In this document: one piece after another, positions 9,725-19,234 of the stretch
Position numbering within the stretch: the stretch's first letter is position 1
Layout of the letters: each line of letters begins with the position of its first letter
Source: Candidatus Omnitrophota bacterium
GTDB taxonomy: Bacteria > Omnitrophota > Gorgyraeia > Gygaellales > Profunditerraquicolaceae
NCBI GenBank assembly: GCA_026387315.1
Contig: JAPLLY010000017.1
Coordinates: forward strand, 111,820-175,819
Length of the DNA: 64,000 nt
Direction: 5' to 3'
Notes under the pieces: generated by a model
Seen by the model: only the letters and a program-made list of their open reading frames with translations
What the model was told of the DNA's origin: nothing
Databases searched by the model: none
Made by a program: the position numbers and the translations under genes

Positions 9725-10501
9725 ATGGGTTATGTTATCGCGCTGGCTGGAAAAGGAGGCACGGGAAAAACTACGATTGCCGCTTTAATTATCCGGGCTT
9801 TAAAAGAAAAAAAACTGGGTTCAGTGTTAGCTATTGATGCTGACCCTAATAGCAATTTAGGAGAGGTTTTGGGCGTGCCGGCAGGTGATAATCTGGGCGC
9901 TATCCTGGATCAAATATCTGCTGATCCGAATAAAGTCCCGGCGGGGATGGCCAAAGAGCGTTTTATTCAGCACCAGGTGCAGACAACGATTCAGGAAGAG
10001 GATGGTTTTGATTTATTAAGCATGGGCAAGCCTGAAGGGCCGGGCTGTTATTGTTACGTAAATAATGTTTTACGCGGTTTGATGATTAAGTTGATCAAGG
10101 ATTATGATTATATCGTTGTGGATAACGAAGCTGGATTAGAGCACTTGTCGCGGCGCACCAGCCGATTCGCGGATATCTTGATTGTAGTATCGGACGCTTC
10201 TAGCGTAGGCTTAAAATCAGCTAAAAGAATTATAGAATTAGTGAATACCTTAAAATTTGAAGTTAAAAAAAGTTTTCTTTTGATTAATCGTTTTAATAAA
10301 AATATACCCGAGGATAAAATTAAAGAAACCGGCTTGGAGTATTTAGGTAATTTACCGCTGGAGCCGCAAATTGAGGAGTTGAGCCTGCAAGGTAGATCCA
10401 TTTTTGATTTAAAATCAGACGCGCAAATTTTAACGGCGCTTAGTTTGATACTGTCAAATTCCCCTCTCCTGGTGGGAGGGGCTAGGGGTGGGGGAGATTA
10501 A
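9725..10501 (+). CDS. cooC: CooC-type nickel-insertion ATPase (carbon monoxide dehydrogenase maturation)
   Basis: P-loop AGKGGTGKTT; DADPNSNLGEVLG; GPGCYCYVNN; DYIVVDNEAGLEH. Confidence 0.92.
   Translation: MGYVIALAGKGGTGKTTIAALIIRALKEKKLGSVLAIDADPNSNLGEVLGVPAGDNLGAILDQISADPNKVPAGMAKERFIQHQVQTTIQEEDGFDLLSMGKPEGPGCYCYVNNVLRGLMIKLIKDYDYIVVDNEAGLEHLSRRTSRFADILIVVSDASSVGLKSAKRIIELVNTLKFEVKKSFLLINRFNKNIPEDKIKETGLEYLGNLPLEPQIEELSLQGRSIFDLKSDAQILTALSLILSNSPLLVGGARGGGD
10461..10495. repeat. GC-rich repeat, related copy at 33472-33508
   Basis: cccctctcctggtgggaggggctaggggtggggga vs ccccacccctggtgggaggagccaggggtggggga; forms the CooC C-terminal tail. Confidence 0.75.
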
Positions 10502-10515
10502 TTGGGAGGCCAAAT

Positions 10516-11451
10516 ATGGAAATATCATTAGCGCTTGAGAAATGGCCGGGAGTAATTTCGACGGTAATTATCGGAGCGAAAAAAGAAGAGGGGGGTTCCC
10601 GCGGCGAGACGGTAAAAATCGGCGGGCAAAGCACCATGCCTTTATTATTTAAGGAAGGCGCTATTCCTAATCAACCTAAGATTGCTTTTGAAATCTGGGA
10701 CATTGCTCCGGTTGACTTCGACGAAGAGTTAACCGCCGCCTACGGCGAGGCAATCAATGACCCTTTGGCTTGGGCGGATATTTGCGTTAATGAATATAAA
10801 GCACAACTGCTTTGCCTAAAAATGCAAGGAACGCATCCTGATTTTGGCGATAAAAGCCCTGCAAGCGCGGCAAAGTTTATTTCTACATTACTAAGTAGAG
10901 TTAAAGTTCCTTTAATAATTATAGGAAGCGGGGATGACGCCAAAGATAATTTGATTATGCCGGCTTGTTCCGAGGCAGCTAAAGGCGAGCGCTGCCTGAT
11001 TGGCTGCGCGGTAGCTGATAATTATAAAACTTTAACGGCCAGCGGATTAGCTGACGGACATAGTATTATCGCCGAAAGCCCGATAGATATTAATATTGCC
11101 AAACAGCTAAATATTTTAATTTCTGATCTGGGATTAAGCCTGGAACGCATTGTGATTAATCCGACGATTGGCGCGTTAGGGTATGGTTTGGAATACGCTT
11201 ATTCGATTATGGAAAGAGCCAGGCTGGCGGGTTTATCCGGGGATAAAACTTTAGCTTCGCCTTTTATTTGTTTCGTCGGCCAGGAGTCTTGGAAAACCAA
11301 AGAAGCAAAAGCTAATCCCCAGCAGGGAATTATCTGGGAGGCTCTTACTGCCGCTAGCTTTATTCAATCCGGAGCGGATCTTTTGGTTATGCGCCATCCT
11401 AAGGCTATAGAGGAAGTTAATAAATATATAGCTGTAAGTTATAAGCTGTAA
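10516..11451 (+). CDS. acsD: Acetyl-CoA decarbonylase/synthase corrinoid protein delta subunit
   Basis: VIIGAKKEEGGSRGETVKIGG, IAFEIWDIAP, NPTIGALGYGLEYAYSIMERARLAGL. Confidence 0.92.
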   Translation: MEISLALEKWPGVISTVIIGAKKEEGGSRGETVKIGGQSTMPLLFKEGAIPNQPKIAFEIWDIAPVDFDEELTAAYGEAINDPLAWADICVNEYKAQLLCLKMQGTHPDFGDKSPASAAKFISTLLSRVKVPLIIIGSGDDAKDNLIMPACSEAAKGERCLIGCAVADNYKTLTASGLADGHSIIAESPIDINIAKQLNILISDLGLSLERIVINPTIGALGYGLEYAYSIMERARLAGLSGDKTLASPFICFVGQESWKTKEAKANPQQGIIWEALTAASFIQSGADLLVMRHPKAIEEVNKYIAVSYKL

Positions 11452-11518
11452 GCCGTAAGTTATAAGCTGTAAGCCGTAAGTTGTAAGCTTACGACTTAAA
11501 ACTTAAAGCTTAAAACTT
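11436..11518. repeat. AAGTTATAAGCTGTAAGCC-type tandem/inverted repeat
   Basis: AAGTTATAAGCTGTAAGCCGT occurs twice in tandem, then inverted (ttacgacttaaaactt); related block at 54083-54152. Confidence 0.75.
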
Positions 11519-11550
11519 CTGTATAGTTTAACTTTTTCAAGGGGTGAATT

Positions 11551-12339
11551 ATGTTTGTAATCGGTGAGTTAATTAACGGGATGTATTCTAATATCGCTTT
11601 GGCGCTTAAGGATCACAATAAAAAAATCGTGCAAACTTGCGCCTTGGAGCAAATTGCCAGCGGCGCGGATGCCTTGGATATATGCTGCGGGCCGGCTTCC
11701 CAAAATCCCCTAATTGATATGCCCTGGCTGGTGGAAACAGTCCAGGAGGTAACCGATAAACCGCTTTGCCTGGATTCCAGTAATCCTAAAGTTATCCAAG
11801 AAGGTTTAAAAGCCGCTAAAAATAAAACCATAATTAATTCCACGACCGCGGACGCGGAAAAACTAGAAATTCTTATTCCGTTGGCCAAAAAATATAAATC
11901 TAAGCTCATTGGCATAACCATCAGCGCTCAAGGTATTCCCCAGAATAAAGATCAACGCCTGGAGTTAGCGGCAACAATTCTTACGCAGGCTGGGGAGCAA
12001 GGGTTTCCTATTAAAGACCTATACCTTGACCCTATAGTTATGCCGATTAATGTGGCGCAAAACCAAATCCAAGATATTTTGGCGGCGTTGCTTGAGTTTA
12101 AGTTGATTTCGCAGCCTAGCCCGAAAACAATTATCGGCTTAAGTAATATTTCTCAAGGGTCAAAGGTTCGCAGTTTGATTAACCGCGCATTTTTGACGAT
12201 GGCAGTTGCATCCGGATTAGATTCTGCTATACTTGATCCTAAAGATAAAGAGCTGATGGACGCATTAATTACCGCGGAGCTGGTTTTAAATAAAAATATT
12301 TACTGTGATTCGTATTTAGAGGCTTATCGAAAGAAGTAA
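11551..12339 (+). CDS. acsE: Methyltetrahydrofolate:corrinoid iron-sulfur protein methyltransferase
   Basis: MFVIGELINGMYSNI, ADALDICCGPAS, LCLDSSNP, IIGLSNISQG. Confidence 0.9.
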   Translation: MFVIGELINGMYSNIALALKDHNKKIVQTCALEQIASGADALDICCGPASQNPLIDMPWLVETVQEVTDKPLCLDSSNPKVIQEGLKAAKNKTIINSTTADAEKLEILIPLAKKYKSKLIGITISAQGIPQNKDQRLELAATILTQAGEQGFPIKDLYLDPIVMPINVAQNQIQDILAALLEFKLISQPSPKTIIGLSNISQGSKVRSLINRAFLTMAVASGLDSAILDPKDKELMDALITAELVLNKNIYCDSYLEAYRKK

Positions 12340-12440
12340 ACCCCGCTCCCCGTGCTAAAGTACGGGGCTTTGGGGAAAACATAACTACACAAACCTTACA
12401 CCCCCGCTCTAAAGAGGGGGCTTTACGGGGAGCGGGGTAA
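12339..12440. repeat. Compound palindrome upstream of tRNA-Met
   Basis: ACCCCGCTCCCCGT ... ACGGGGAGCGGGGT 14-bp perfect inverted repeat enclosing two smaller hairpins. Confidence 0.8.
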
Positions 12441-12449
12441 AAGAAGTTT

Positions 12450-12526
12450 GACGGCGTAGCTCAGCCTGGTAGAGCAAGCGGCTCATACCCGCTCGGTCAG
12501 TGGTCCAACTCCACTCGCCGTCACCA
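12450..12526 (+). tRNA. tRNA-Met(CAU), elongator-like, with encoded CCA
   Basis: GACGGCG/CGCCGTC acceptor stem, anticodon loop CTCATAC, T-arm GTGGTCCAACTCCAC. Confidence 0.9.
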
Positions 12527-12533
12527 TAATAAA

Positions 12534-12633
12534 AGGGGACGGTTCTATTTTTCCTGATTTGCCTGTGTAGACCTACGCGGTCTACATATATGTAGACCGC
12601 GTAGGTCTACGTGGTTCGGGGGAACCGTCCCCT
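12534..12633. repeat. GGGGACGGTTCT repeat copy 2, carrying a nested 44-bp perfect palindrome
   Basis: GGGGACGGTTCTATTTTTCC ... GGAACCGTCCCC; inner GTAGACCTACGCGGTCTACATATATGTAGACCGCGTAGGTCTAC (12567-12610). Confidence 0.9.
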
Positions 12634-13942
12634 AGTTTCTAGTTGAGATTTTCTTTGCCAATTTCTCCACGATCAGGGAAGTAAGAATGAATACGCTTGC
12701 TTCAGTGAACACCGTGGCTAAGGCTGCTCCCGCGTAGGAGAATTGATGGATGAGTATGAAGATGAGCGGTAGACCGGTAAGCGCGGCGGCAATGTGAATT
12801 TTGGCATAGAGATCCTGCTTACCGCAGACCAGCAGAAACTGCACCTTAAAGTTATTCGCCCCCACAAAAAATACCGCTGCTAACAGCAGCCGCAAAGCCA
12901 ACACCACTTCTTGATAAGCGACTCCGCAAGCAAAATTAATAATCCAGGGAGCAATAAAATAAGCAATGGGCAAACTGATGACAAAACCTAAGGTTATGCC
13001 ATCCTGGATTCGATACATTATGGCTACCGCGCGTTGCTTATTTTTCGCGAAAACATTACTAATTCTGGGGTAGACTGCCCGGGTGAATGAATCCATGGGA
13101 AAGGTCTGAATAATATTGGCGATCCTTTCAGCCAGTGAATAATATCCGGTAAGCACATTGTTGGTAAGTAATCCTACGGCAAAAACCCGGCTGGTAGTAT
13201 AGGCGTTGACCGCTAAAATAGAAATAAAAATATCCCAGCCTGTTTTAAGCTCCCTTTTTATATCCATATATTTCTGTAAAATAAATTCCAGCCGGAATTT
13301 CTTAAAGGCAATATAAAGCCCAAGTATTCCGCTGATGATAGATAAAAGCGAACCTAATAGCGGCACCCGCAGGTAATCCTCGGGGCCATTGATAAAAATA
13401 AAAATACAAATTGCGTAAACTATGCCGCTGATTACATTGACTACGGCGATGTAGCTCATTTTTTCTTTACCTTGGAAAAACCAGATCGGAAATAAAGTGC
13501 TGCCAATCACTGTTCCAAAACATAAGATGTAAACTATCCAGTCAGCTCTGAATCTGGGCACAAGATAGAGCAGGGCGCCAAGGGCCAGCAAGCTGATGGC
13601 CGCGAAAATTAGCTTTACGGTCATTACCGAAGAAAATAGCGCGCTAACCTTTTCCTTATGTTCTCCGATCAGCGCGATTGTGCGGGTAGCGGATAGGCTG
13701 AAACCGTAATCCGTTAAAATCATAAAATATTGCGCCAGGCTTTGGGCAAAAGCGATTAAGCCGAATTTTTCTATGCCAATTACCCGGATCAGATAGGGAA
13801 GCACAACTATAGGCAGGATATAGCTAATACCCTGGAGAGTGGTGAGGGAAATAAAATTTCCCAGGACAATCTTTTTTTCTTGGTGGGTGACAATTTTAGC
13901 GGGCATGGATATTAATTTACACTTTGTGAGGAGTAAAGTCAA
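12632..13942 (-). CDS. Oligosaccharide flippase (Wzx/RfbX-like)
   Basis: Multi-TM protein; GIEKFGLIAFAQSLAQYFMILTDYGFSLSATRTIA typical of polysaccharide flippases; the only convincing minus-strand gene. Confidence 0.88.
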   Translation of the reverse strand: MTLLLTKCKLISMPAKIVTHQEKKIVLGNFISLTTLQGISYILPIVVLPYLIRVIGIEKFGLIAFAQSLAQYFMILTDYGFSLSATRTIALIGEHKEKVSALFSSVMTVKLIFAAISLLALGALLYLVPRFRADWIVYILCFGTVIGSTLFPIWFFQGKEKMSYIAVVNVISGIVYAICIFIFINGPEDYLRVPLLGSLLSIISGILGLYIAFKKFRLEFILQKYMDIKRELKTGWDIFISILAVNAYTTSRVFAVGLLTNNVLTGYYSLAERIANIIQTFPMDSFTRAVYPRISNVFAKNKQRAVAIMYRIQDGITLGFVISLPIAYFIAPWIINFACGVAYQEVVLALRLLLAAVFFVGANNFKVQFLLVCGKQDLYAKIHIAAALTGLPLIFILIHQFSYAGAALATVFTEASVFILTSLIVEKLAKKISTRN

Positions 13943-13967
13943 GAAGGTTTCTATTTTCTAAAATCAA

Positions 13968-14114
13968 AGGGGACGGTTCTATTTTTTAATAACGTTATTC
14001 CCGCGTACCACGTAGACCTACGCGGTATACATATACGTAGACCTACGCGGTCTACATATATGTAGACCGCGTAGGTCTACACAGGTAAATCAAGGAAAAA
14101 TAGAACCGTCCCCT
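13968..14114. repeat. GGGGACGGTTCT repeat copy 3, inverted relative to copy 2, with nested palindromes
   Basis: GGGGACGGTTCTATTTTTT ... GTAGACCGCGTAGGTCTACACAGGTAAATCAAGGAAAAATAGAACCGTCCCC, reverse complement of the copy 2 arm. Confidence 0.9.
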
Positions 14115-14187
14115 GGTTTTTTAACCGTCTCCTGAAACATGAAATTCAGGCTATAAATTTTACAATTTTATGGTAAGATAAATTTAA

Positions 14188-15192
14188 ATGGATAAATTCA
14201 TAGAAACAATTAATAAATATTCCTTAATTCAAAAAGGGGATAAGATCCTGGTGGCTGTTTCCGGAGGGCCGGATTCACTGGCGTTGCTCTTAAAGCTTTT
14301 TAGCCTAAAATCTAAGCTCGGCTTAACTTTACACATCGCGCATTTGGATCATGGTTTACGTAAAGACTCTCAAGCTGACGCGCTTTTTGTAAAACGTTGG
14401 GGCCAGAAGCTGAGTCTTCCCGTAACTATAAAACAGCTAGTCGGCCAGCAGATTAAACAAAAAGGCTCTTTAGAAGAATTTTTTCGGGAAGAAAGATTAA
14501 AATTTTTTATTCAAACCGCGAAAACAATAAAAGCGGATAAGATCGCCTTGGGGCACAATCTTGATGATCAGGCAGAGACGGTGTTGATGCGCCTATTACG
14601 CGGTACCGGTTTATCCGGTTTATCCGGAATATCCGCCAGAAGAGTTATCCGGGGCGCGGTGTTTATCCGGCCATTCCTTGAAACAACGCGGTGCCAAATC
14701 GATAGATTTTTAAAAAACAGGGGCATAAAACCGCGCGTTGACTCAACTAACCAAGAAGATATCTTCTTGCGCAATAAGATCCGTCATCATTTAATTCCTT
14801 TGCTTAAGCATAAATATAATATTAATATTCTGAAAGTATTGGCTAATCTGGCCCAAAGTGTTTCCTATGATTATGAATATTTGGATCAAGCTGCCAAACG
14901 CAGCTTAAAAGGTAATCCCCTGCGCCTAGATCTTAAGAAAATTGTAAAATTGCATCCAGCAATTTTACGCCTTAAGCTGCGCCAGGGCATATCCTGTATT
15001 CAGGGAGATACGCGTAGAATAAGCTTCCAGCATATTAAGGAGCTTGAGGATTTAATTTTTGCCCGGCCGAGTGGGTCAATTGTTGATTTACCCAAAGGAA
15101 TCAGCGTAAAAAAATCTCACAAAATTCTTATTTTTTTCAAGAAACAAAGGGGACGGTTCTCTTTTTTTAAGAGAACCGTCCCCTTGATTTAA
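14188..15192 (+). CDS. tilS: tRNA(Ile)-lysidine synthase
   Basis: AVSGGPDSLALLLKL; LAHLDHGLR-like AHLDHGLRKDS; GHNLDDQAETVLMRLLRGTGLSGLSG. Confidence 0.92.
   Translation: MDKFIETINKYSLIQKGDKILVAVSGGPDSLALLLKLFSLKSKLGLTLHIAHLDHGLRKDSQADALFVKRWGQKLSLPVTIKQLVGQQIKQKGSLEEFFREERLKFFIQTAKTIKADKIALGHNLDDQAETVLMRLLRGTGLSGLSGISARRVIRGAVFIRPFLETTRCQIDRFLKNRGIKPRVDSTNQEDIFLRNKIRHHLIPLLKHKYNINILKVLANLAQSVSYDYEYLDQAAKRSLKGNPLRLDLKKIVKLHPAILRLKLRQGISCIQGDTRRISFQHIKELEDLIFARPSGSIVDLPKGISVKKSHKILIFFKKQRGRFSFFKRTVPLI
15146..15186. repeat. GGGGACGGTTCT repeat copy 4, overlapping the tilS 3' end
   Basis: AAAGGGGACGGTTCTC-TTTTTTTAA-GAGAACCGTCCCCTT. Confidence 0.9.
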
Positions 15193-15196
15193 ACAC

Positions 15197-15225
15197 TTGA
15201 TTTTACACATTTTCTAGGATATAAT
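15197..15225 (+). promoter_or_regulatory. Candidate sigma70-type promoter upstream of ftsH
   Basis: TTGATT - 17 nt - TATAAT; downstream 5'UTR hairpin GAAAATCG-tttaag-CGATTTTC (15251-15272). Confidence 0.6.
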
Positions 15226-15292
15226 AAAAAATCTAATTTTTTAACACTACGAAAATCGTTTAAGCGATTTTCTTTAAACCCGGAGAAAATAA

Positions 15293-17149
15293 ATGGACCC
15301 GCAAAAAAATCCTAAACTCAATAAAACCAACATCATAAAGCATTTTCCTTTCGGTTGGTTATTGGTCTTTTTTCTGCTGATTATGTTGATGAATTCTTTT
15401 AATAATATTCCCGTAACCGGTATTCCTAAGGAAATCACTTATAGTCATTTTTATCAAACTCTAAAAAATAATTCTGAAAGCATCAAGAAAGTTACCAAGA
15501 CTGAAAGTATCCTCCAGGGAGAATTTGCGGATAATTCCAAATTCTTCGTGAATATCCCGGAGAATGACCCTGAGATGCTTAGCCTGATGCGGCAGAATTT
15601 AAAGAATTTTGAGATTAAACCTGCCCGGACATTTTGGATCAGCCTGCTCTTTAATTTAGGGCCGATATTATTGCTTATTTTTTTCTGGTGGATGATGGCC
15701 GCTCGCGGAGAGCAGTTAGGTTCAAGAATTATGTCTTTTGGAAAAGTTAAGTCTAAAATTCAAAGCAACAATGAAAAGGCTACTTTTGATGATGTGGCGG
15801 GCGTGGATGAAGCCAAGGAAGAATTGAAAGAAGTAATCGAATTTCTTAAAGATCCTAAAAAATTCCAAAAATTAGGCGGTAAGATTCCTAAAGGCGTGCT
15901 TTTAGTCGGCCCGCCGGGATGCGGCAAAACGCTCATTGCTAGGGCAGTTGCCGGAGAAGCCAACGTGCCTTTTTTTAGTATATCCGGCTCTAATTTTGTC
16001 GAAATGTTTGTGGGGGTGGGAGCCAGCCGGGTAAGAGATTTATTTGATCAAGGGCGTAAAGCCGGGGTAGTCTCGGGAAAAGGAGCGATAATTTTTATTG
16101 ATGAAATTGATGCTGTAGGCCGGCTGCGTTTTTCCGGAATTGGGGGAGGCAATGACGAACGTGAACAAACCCTTAATCAGTTGTTAGTAGAGATGGACGG
16201 GTTTGACGGCCAACAAGGACTTATTCTGATTGCGGCTACTAATCGTCCGGATACCTTAGATCCGGCGCTCCTGCGTCCGGGAAGGTTTGATCGCACCATT
16301 ATTATTAACCTCCCAGATATCAAAGGGCGTGAAGAAATACTTAAAGTACATACGCGTAAGATTAAGCTTGCTGGATCAGTTAGTTTAAAATCTGTGGCCA
16401 GTCAAACCCCGGGCTTTTCCGGAGCGGACCTGGCTAATCTTTGTAATGAGGCCGCGTTGATGGCTGCCCGCAATAATAAAGAAGCAGTGGAAGAGATTGA
16501 TTTAGATAAATCCGTAGAAAGAGTGCTAATGGGGCCGGAAAAGAAAAGCCATATTATGTCCAAGAAAGAGAAACAGATCACTTCTTTGCATGAGTCCGGG
16601 CATGCCCTGCTTTCTTTGCTGTTACCGGAAGTCAATCCCTTAAAAAAAGTTTCAATTAGCCCGCGCGGGCTGGCCGGTGGGTACACCTTTACTCCGCCGT
16701 TGGAAGACCGCCATTATTGGACGAAGAAAGAACTGCTGGCGGAGATTACTATGATTCTAGGAGGCAGGGCTTCAGAAGAGTTGAACTTAAGCGAAGTGAC
16801 TACCGGAGCGCAAAATGATTTGGAGGTGGCTACTGGTATGGCCAGGCGCATGGTTACTCAATTCGGCATGTCTGAGAGGCTGGGTAATTTAACTTTAGGC
16901 AGGAGGGAAGGGCTGGTATTTTTAGGGCGCGATATTATGGAGGAAAAAAACTATAGCGAACAGACTGCGCGCGTTATTGATGAAGAGGTCAAGCAAATAA
17001 TTGATGATGCTTATAATAAAGCTATAGAGTTATTAAAAAATAACCAAGATAAACTCAGGCTTCTTTCAAATTCTCTTCTAGAAAAAGAGGTCTTAAGCGG
17101 GGATGAAGTAAAGAAAATACTGGGGATTGAAAAAAGTGATTTAGTTTAA
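15293..17149 (+). CDS. ftsH: ATP-dependent zinc metalloprotease FtsH
   Basis: [21 protein letters not shown] region, HESGHALL zinc motif. Confidence 0.97.
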   Translation: MDPQKNPKLNKTNIIKHFPFGWLLVFFLLIMLMNSFNNIPVTGIPKEITYSHFYQTLKNNSESIKKVTKTESILQGEFADNSKFFVNIPENDPEMLSLMRQNLKNFEIKPARTFWISLLFNLGPILLLIFFWWMMAARGEQLGSRIMSFGKVKSKIQSNNEKATFDDVAGVDEAKEELKEVIEFLKDPKKFQKLGGKIPKGVLLVGPPGCGKTLIARAVAGEANVPFFSISGSNFVEMFVGVGASRVRDLFDQGRKAGVVSGKGAIIFIDEIDAVGRLRFSGIGGGNDEREQTLNQLLVEMDGFDGQQGLILIAATNRPDTLDPALLRPGRFDRTIIINLPDIKGREEILKVHTRKIKLAGSVSLKSVASQTPGFSGADLANLCNEAALMAARNNKEAVEEIDLDKSVERVLMGPEKKSHIMSKKEKQITSLHESGHALLSLLLPEVNPLKKVSISPRGLAGGYTFTPPLEDRHYWTKKELLAEITMILGGRASEELNLSEVTTGAQNDLEVATGMARRMVTQFGMSERLGNLTLGRREGLVFLGRDIMEEKNYSEQTARVIDEEVKQIIDDAYNKAIELLKNNQDKLRLLSNSLLEKEVLSGDEVKKILGIEKSDLV

Positions 17150-18352
17150 ATGCGTATTTTTCGTTTTAGCTGTTCAGAGGAAGTAGAAAAAATTATGCGT
17201 GAGATTGGCGTTGACCCTTACGGGGCCAAGATCATGCTGCCTAAGGCTTCAACCTTTTTAATCCGCGCCAATGCCATCAGTAATATCGCGGCTAATATCC
17301 TTAAACAAGAGATGCTTTCTTTGGGGGCTGAGGCGGCGATTGCCAGAGGCGCGCTTACCGGTAAAATTAAAAAAACCGATATTCTTTTAATTGGACAGCT
17401 TACCCAGTTTGCTGCTTTGGCAAATAAATTAAAAATTCAGCCATTTGGCCTGCAAAAGCTGGCGGAAGAGTTAGATGAAAGTATTAAAAATTTTACTAAA
17501 AATGATTTTGTCCTGTCTTTGAGAAAAGGTTTTTTAAATCTTAGTAATAAAACGCTGGTTATGGGTATTATCAATTTAACGCCTGATTCATTCAGCCATG
17601 ATGGTTTATATCGAGAGTTTAGTAATAATTACCCTGATTTGGTTTTAAGGAAAGCAGGAGCCATGGTGGCTGACGGAGCGGATATTCTCGATTTGGGCGG
17701 CCAATCCAGCCGTCCGGGAGCAAAAAACATAAGCGTAGAAGAAGAATTGCGCCGCACTATACCCGTAGTAAAACTGTTGGCAAAAAAAATCAACGCGCCG
17801 ATTTCTATTGATACTACTAAACCTCAGGTTGCCAAGGCGGCTTTAGATGCCGGCGCCCAAATCATTAATGATATCTCTGGTTTAAGAGATAAACGTATGA
17901 TTAAAGTGGCTGCTCAATATCAAGCCGCGGTGGTGATTATGCATATGTTGGGAAGGCCCGTAAATATGCAAAAAATAATTGCCTATGAATCTTTAATTGA
18001 CGATATCGCTATTTACCTAAAAAATGCTATTGGTTCCGCGCAGGCAGGCGGGATTAAGCCGGATAAAATCATTATTGATCCGGGTGTGGGATTTGGTAAG
18101 ACGCTGGTTCAGAATCTTGAAATAATCAAACATCTGGCAGATTTTAAGGCCTTAGGCAAGCCCATACTTATCGGCCCTTCCAGGAAATCTTTTATTGCCA
18201 AAGTTTTAAAGAGTAATTCGCAAAGCCGGGCCAGCGGCACTTTAGCTGCCTGTGTAATGGCTGCCGAACGCGGCGCCAGTATTGTGCGCGCGCATGATGT
18301 AAAAGAGGTAAGCCAATCTTTAAAAATGGTGGAAGCGGTGAGAAAATGTTAG
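17150..18352 (+). CDS. folP: Dihydropteroate synthase with ~130-aa N-terminal extension
   Basis: MGIINLTPDSFSHDG, DLGGQSSRPGA, PISIDTTKPQVA. Confidence 0.93.
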   Translation: MRIFRFSCSEEVEKIMREIGVDPYGAKIMLPKASTFLIRANAISNIAANILKQEMLSLGAEAAIARGALTGKIKKTDILLIGQLTQFAALANKLKIQPFGLQKLAEELDESIKNFTKNDFVLSLRKGFLNLSNKTLVMGIINLTPDSFSHDGLYREFSNNYPDLVLRKAGAMVADGADILDLGGQSSRPGAKNISVEEELRRTIPVVKLLAKKINAPISIDTTKPQVAKAALDAGAQIINDISGLRDKRMIKVAAQYQAAVVIMHMLGRPVNMQKIIAYESLIDDIAIYLKNAIGSAQAGGIKPDKIIIDPGVGFGKTLVQNLEIIKHLADFKALGKPILIGPSRKSFIAKVLKSNSQSRASGTLAACVMAAERGASIVRAHDVKEVSQSLKMVEAVRKC

Positions 18353-19113
18353 AGCGCGATTTAATACTATATTGGAAACCGGCAATTGAGATTGCCATTC
18401 TCTGGTTTCTTATCTACCGGATTATGCTCTTTTTTGAAGGTACCCGCGCTTTGCAAGCTTTACGCGGCATAATCATACTTTTACTTGCTTTTTTTATTTT
18501 TCAAAAATTTGATTTTCCGGTATTAAGTTGGTTATTTGAAAAGCTCTTTGGAATATCCGTTATCGCGATATTAATCATATTTCATCCGGAAATAAGAATA
18601 GGCCTGGCCCAGATCGGCAAACGCCAAATCTTTAAAAATAATCTAAAGGACGAGGATATTATCCTGCTTAGCCGGCAAATCGCACAGGGTTGCGAAAACT
18701 TGGCTAAAAATAAATTAGGGGCTTTAATTGCCATTGAAAAAAATGACTCCTTGGCTGCCTATATTCAAAGTGGGGAGGCTGTAGATTCGCGGGTTGGCGC
18801 GGATTTAATCGAGGCAATTTTTACCCCGAATAACCCTCTGCATGACGGCGGCCTGATCATTAGCCACGCTAGGATTGCCGCTGCCGGGTGTATTTTCCCC
18901 TTAGCCGTCAACCAAGAATTAAGCAGAGTTTTTGGTACGCGCCATCGCGCGGCTTTAGGCTTAAGCGAAGAAACCGACGCGATACTAATTATTGTTTCCG
19001 AAGCAAGGCGCGACATGTCCATTATTTACCAAAGGAAATTTTATAAAGATTTAGGCGTTGAGCAGTTAGAGACGAAAATTAAAGAGTTGCTTAAAACAAG
19101 GGAAAATGAATAA
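18346..19113 (+). CDS. cdaA: Membrane diadenylate cyclase (CdaA/DacA type)
   Basis: N-terminal TM helices; NNPLHDGGLIISHARIAAAGCIFPLA; GTRHRAALGLSEETDA (DGA and RHR motifs). Confidence 0.95.
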   Translation: MLERDLILYWKPAIEIAILWFLIYRIMLFFEGTRALQALRGIIILLLAFFIFQKFDFPVLSWLFEKLFGISVIAILIIFHPEIRIGLAQIGKRQIFKNNLKDEDIILLSRQIAQGCENLAKNKLGALIAIEKNDSLAAYIQSGEAVDSRVGADLIEAIFTPNNPLHDGGLIISHARIAAAGCIFPLAVNQELSRVFGTRHRAALGLSEETDAILIIVSEARRDMSIIYQRKFYKDLGVEQLETKIKELLKTRENE

Positions 19114-19234
19114 AAACCAATTGAGTATTTTTGCGCGTATTGCTTGTTCAATTTCTACCCACCCATGGTTGAAACTTATTTCTTTGCTCCTGGCGGTGAT
19201 TATTTGGTTTTATGTAAAAGGAGAAAGAATATAG
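19106..19234 (+). CDS. Short (42 aa) CdaR/YbbR-like N-terminal membrane anchor
   Basis: MNKNQLSIFARIACSISTHPWLKLISLLLAVIIWFYVKGERI*, overlapping the cdaA 3' end; resembles only the TM anchor of YbbR proteins. Confidence 0.55.
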   Translation: MNKNQLSIFARIACSISTHPWLKLISLLLAVIIWFYVKGERI

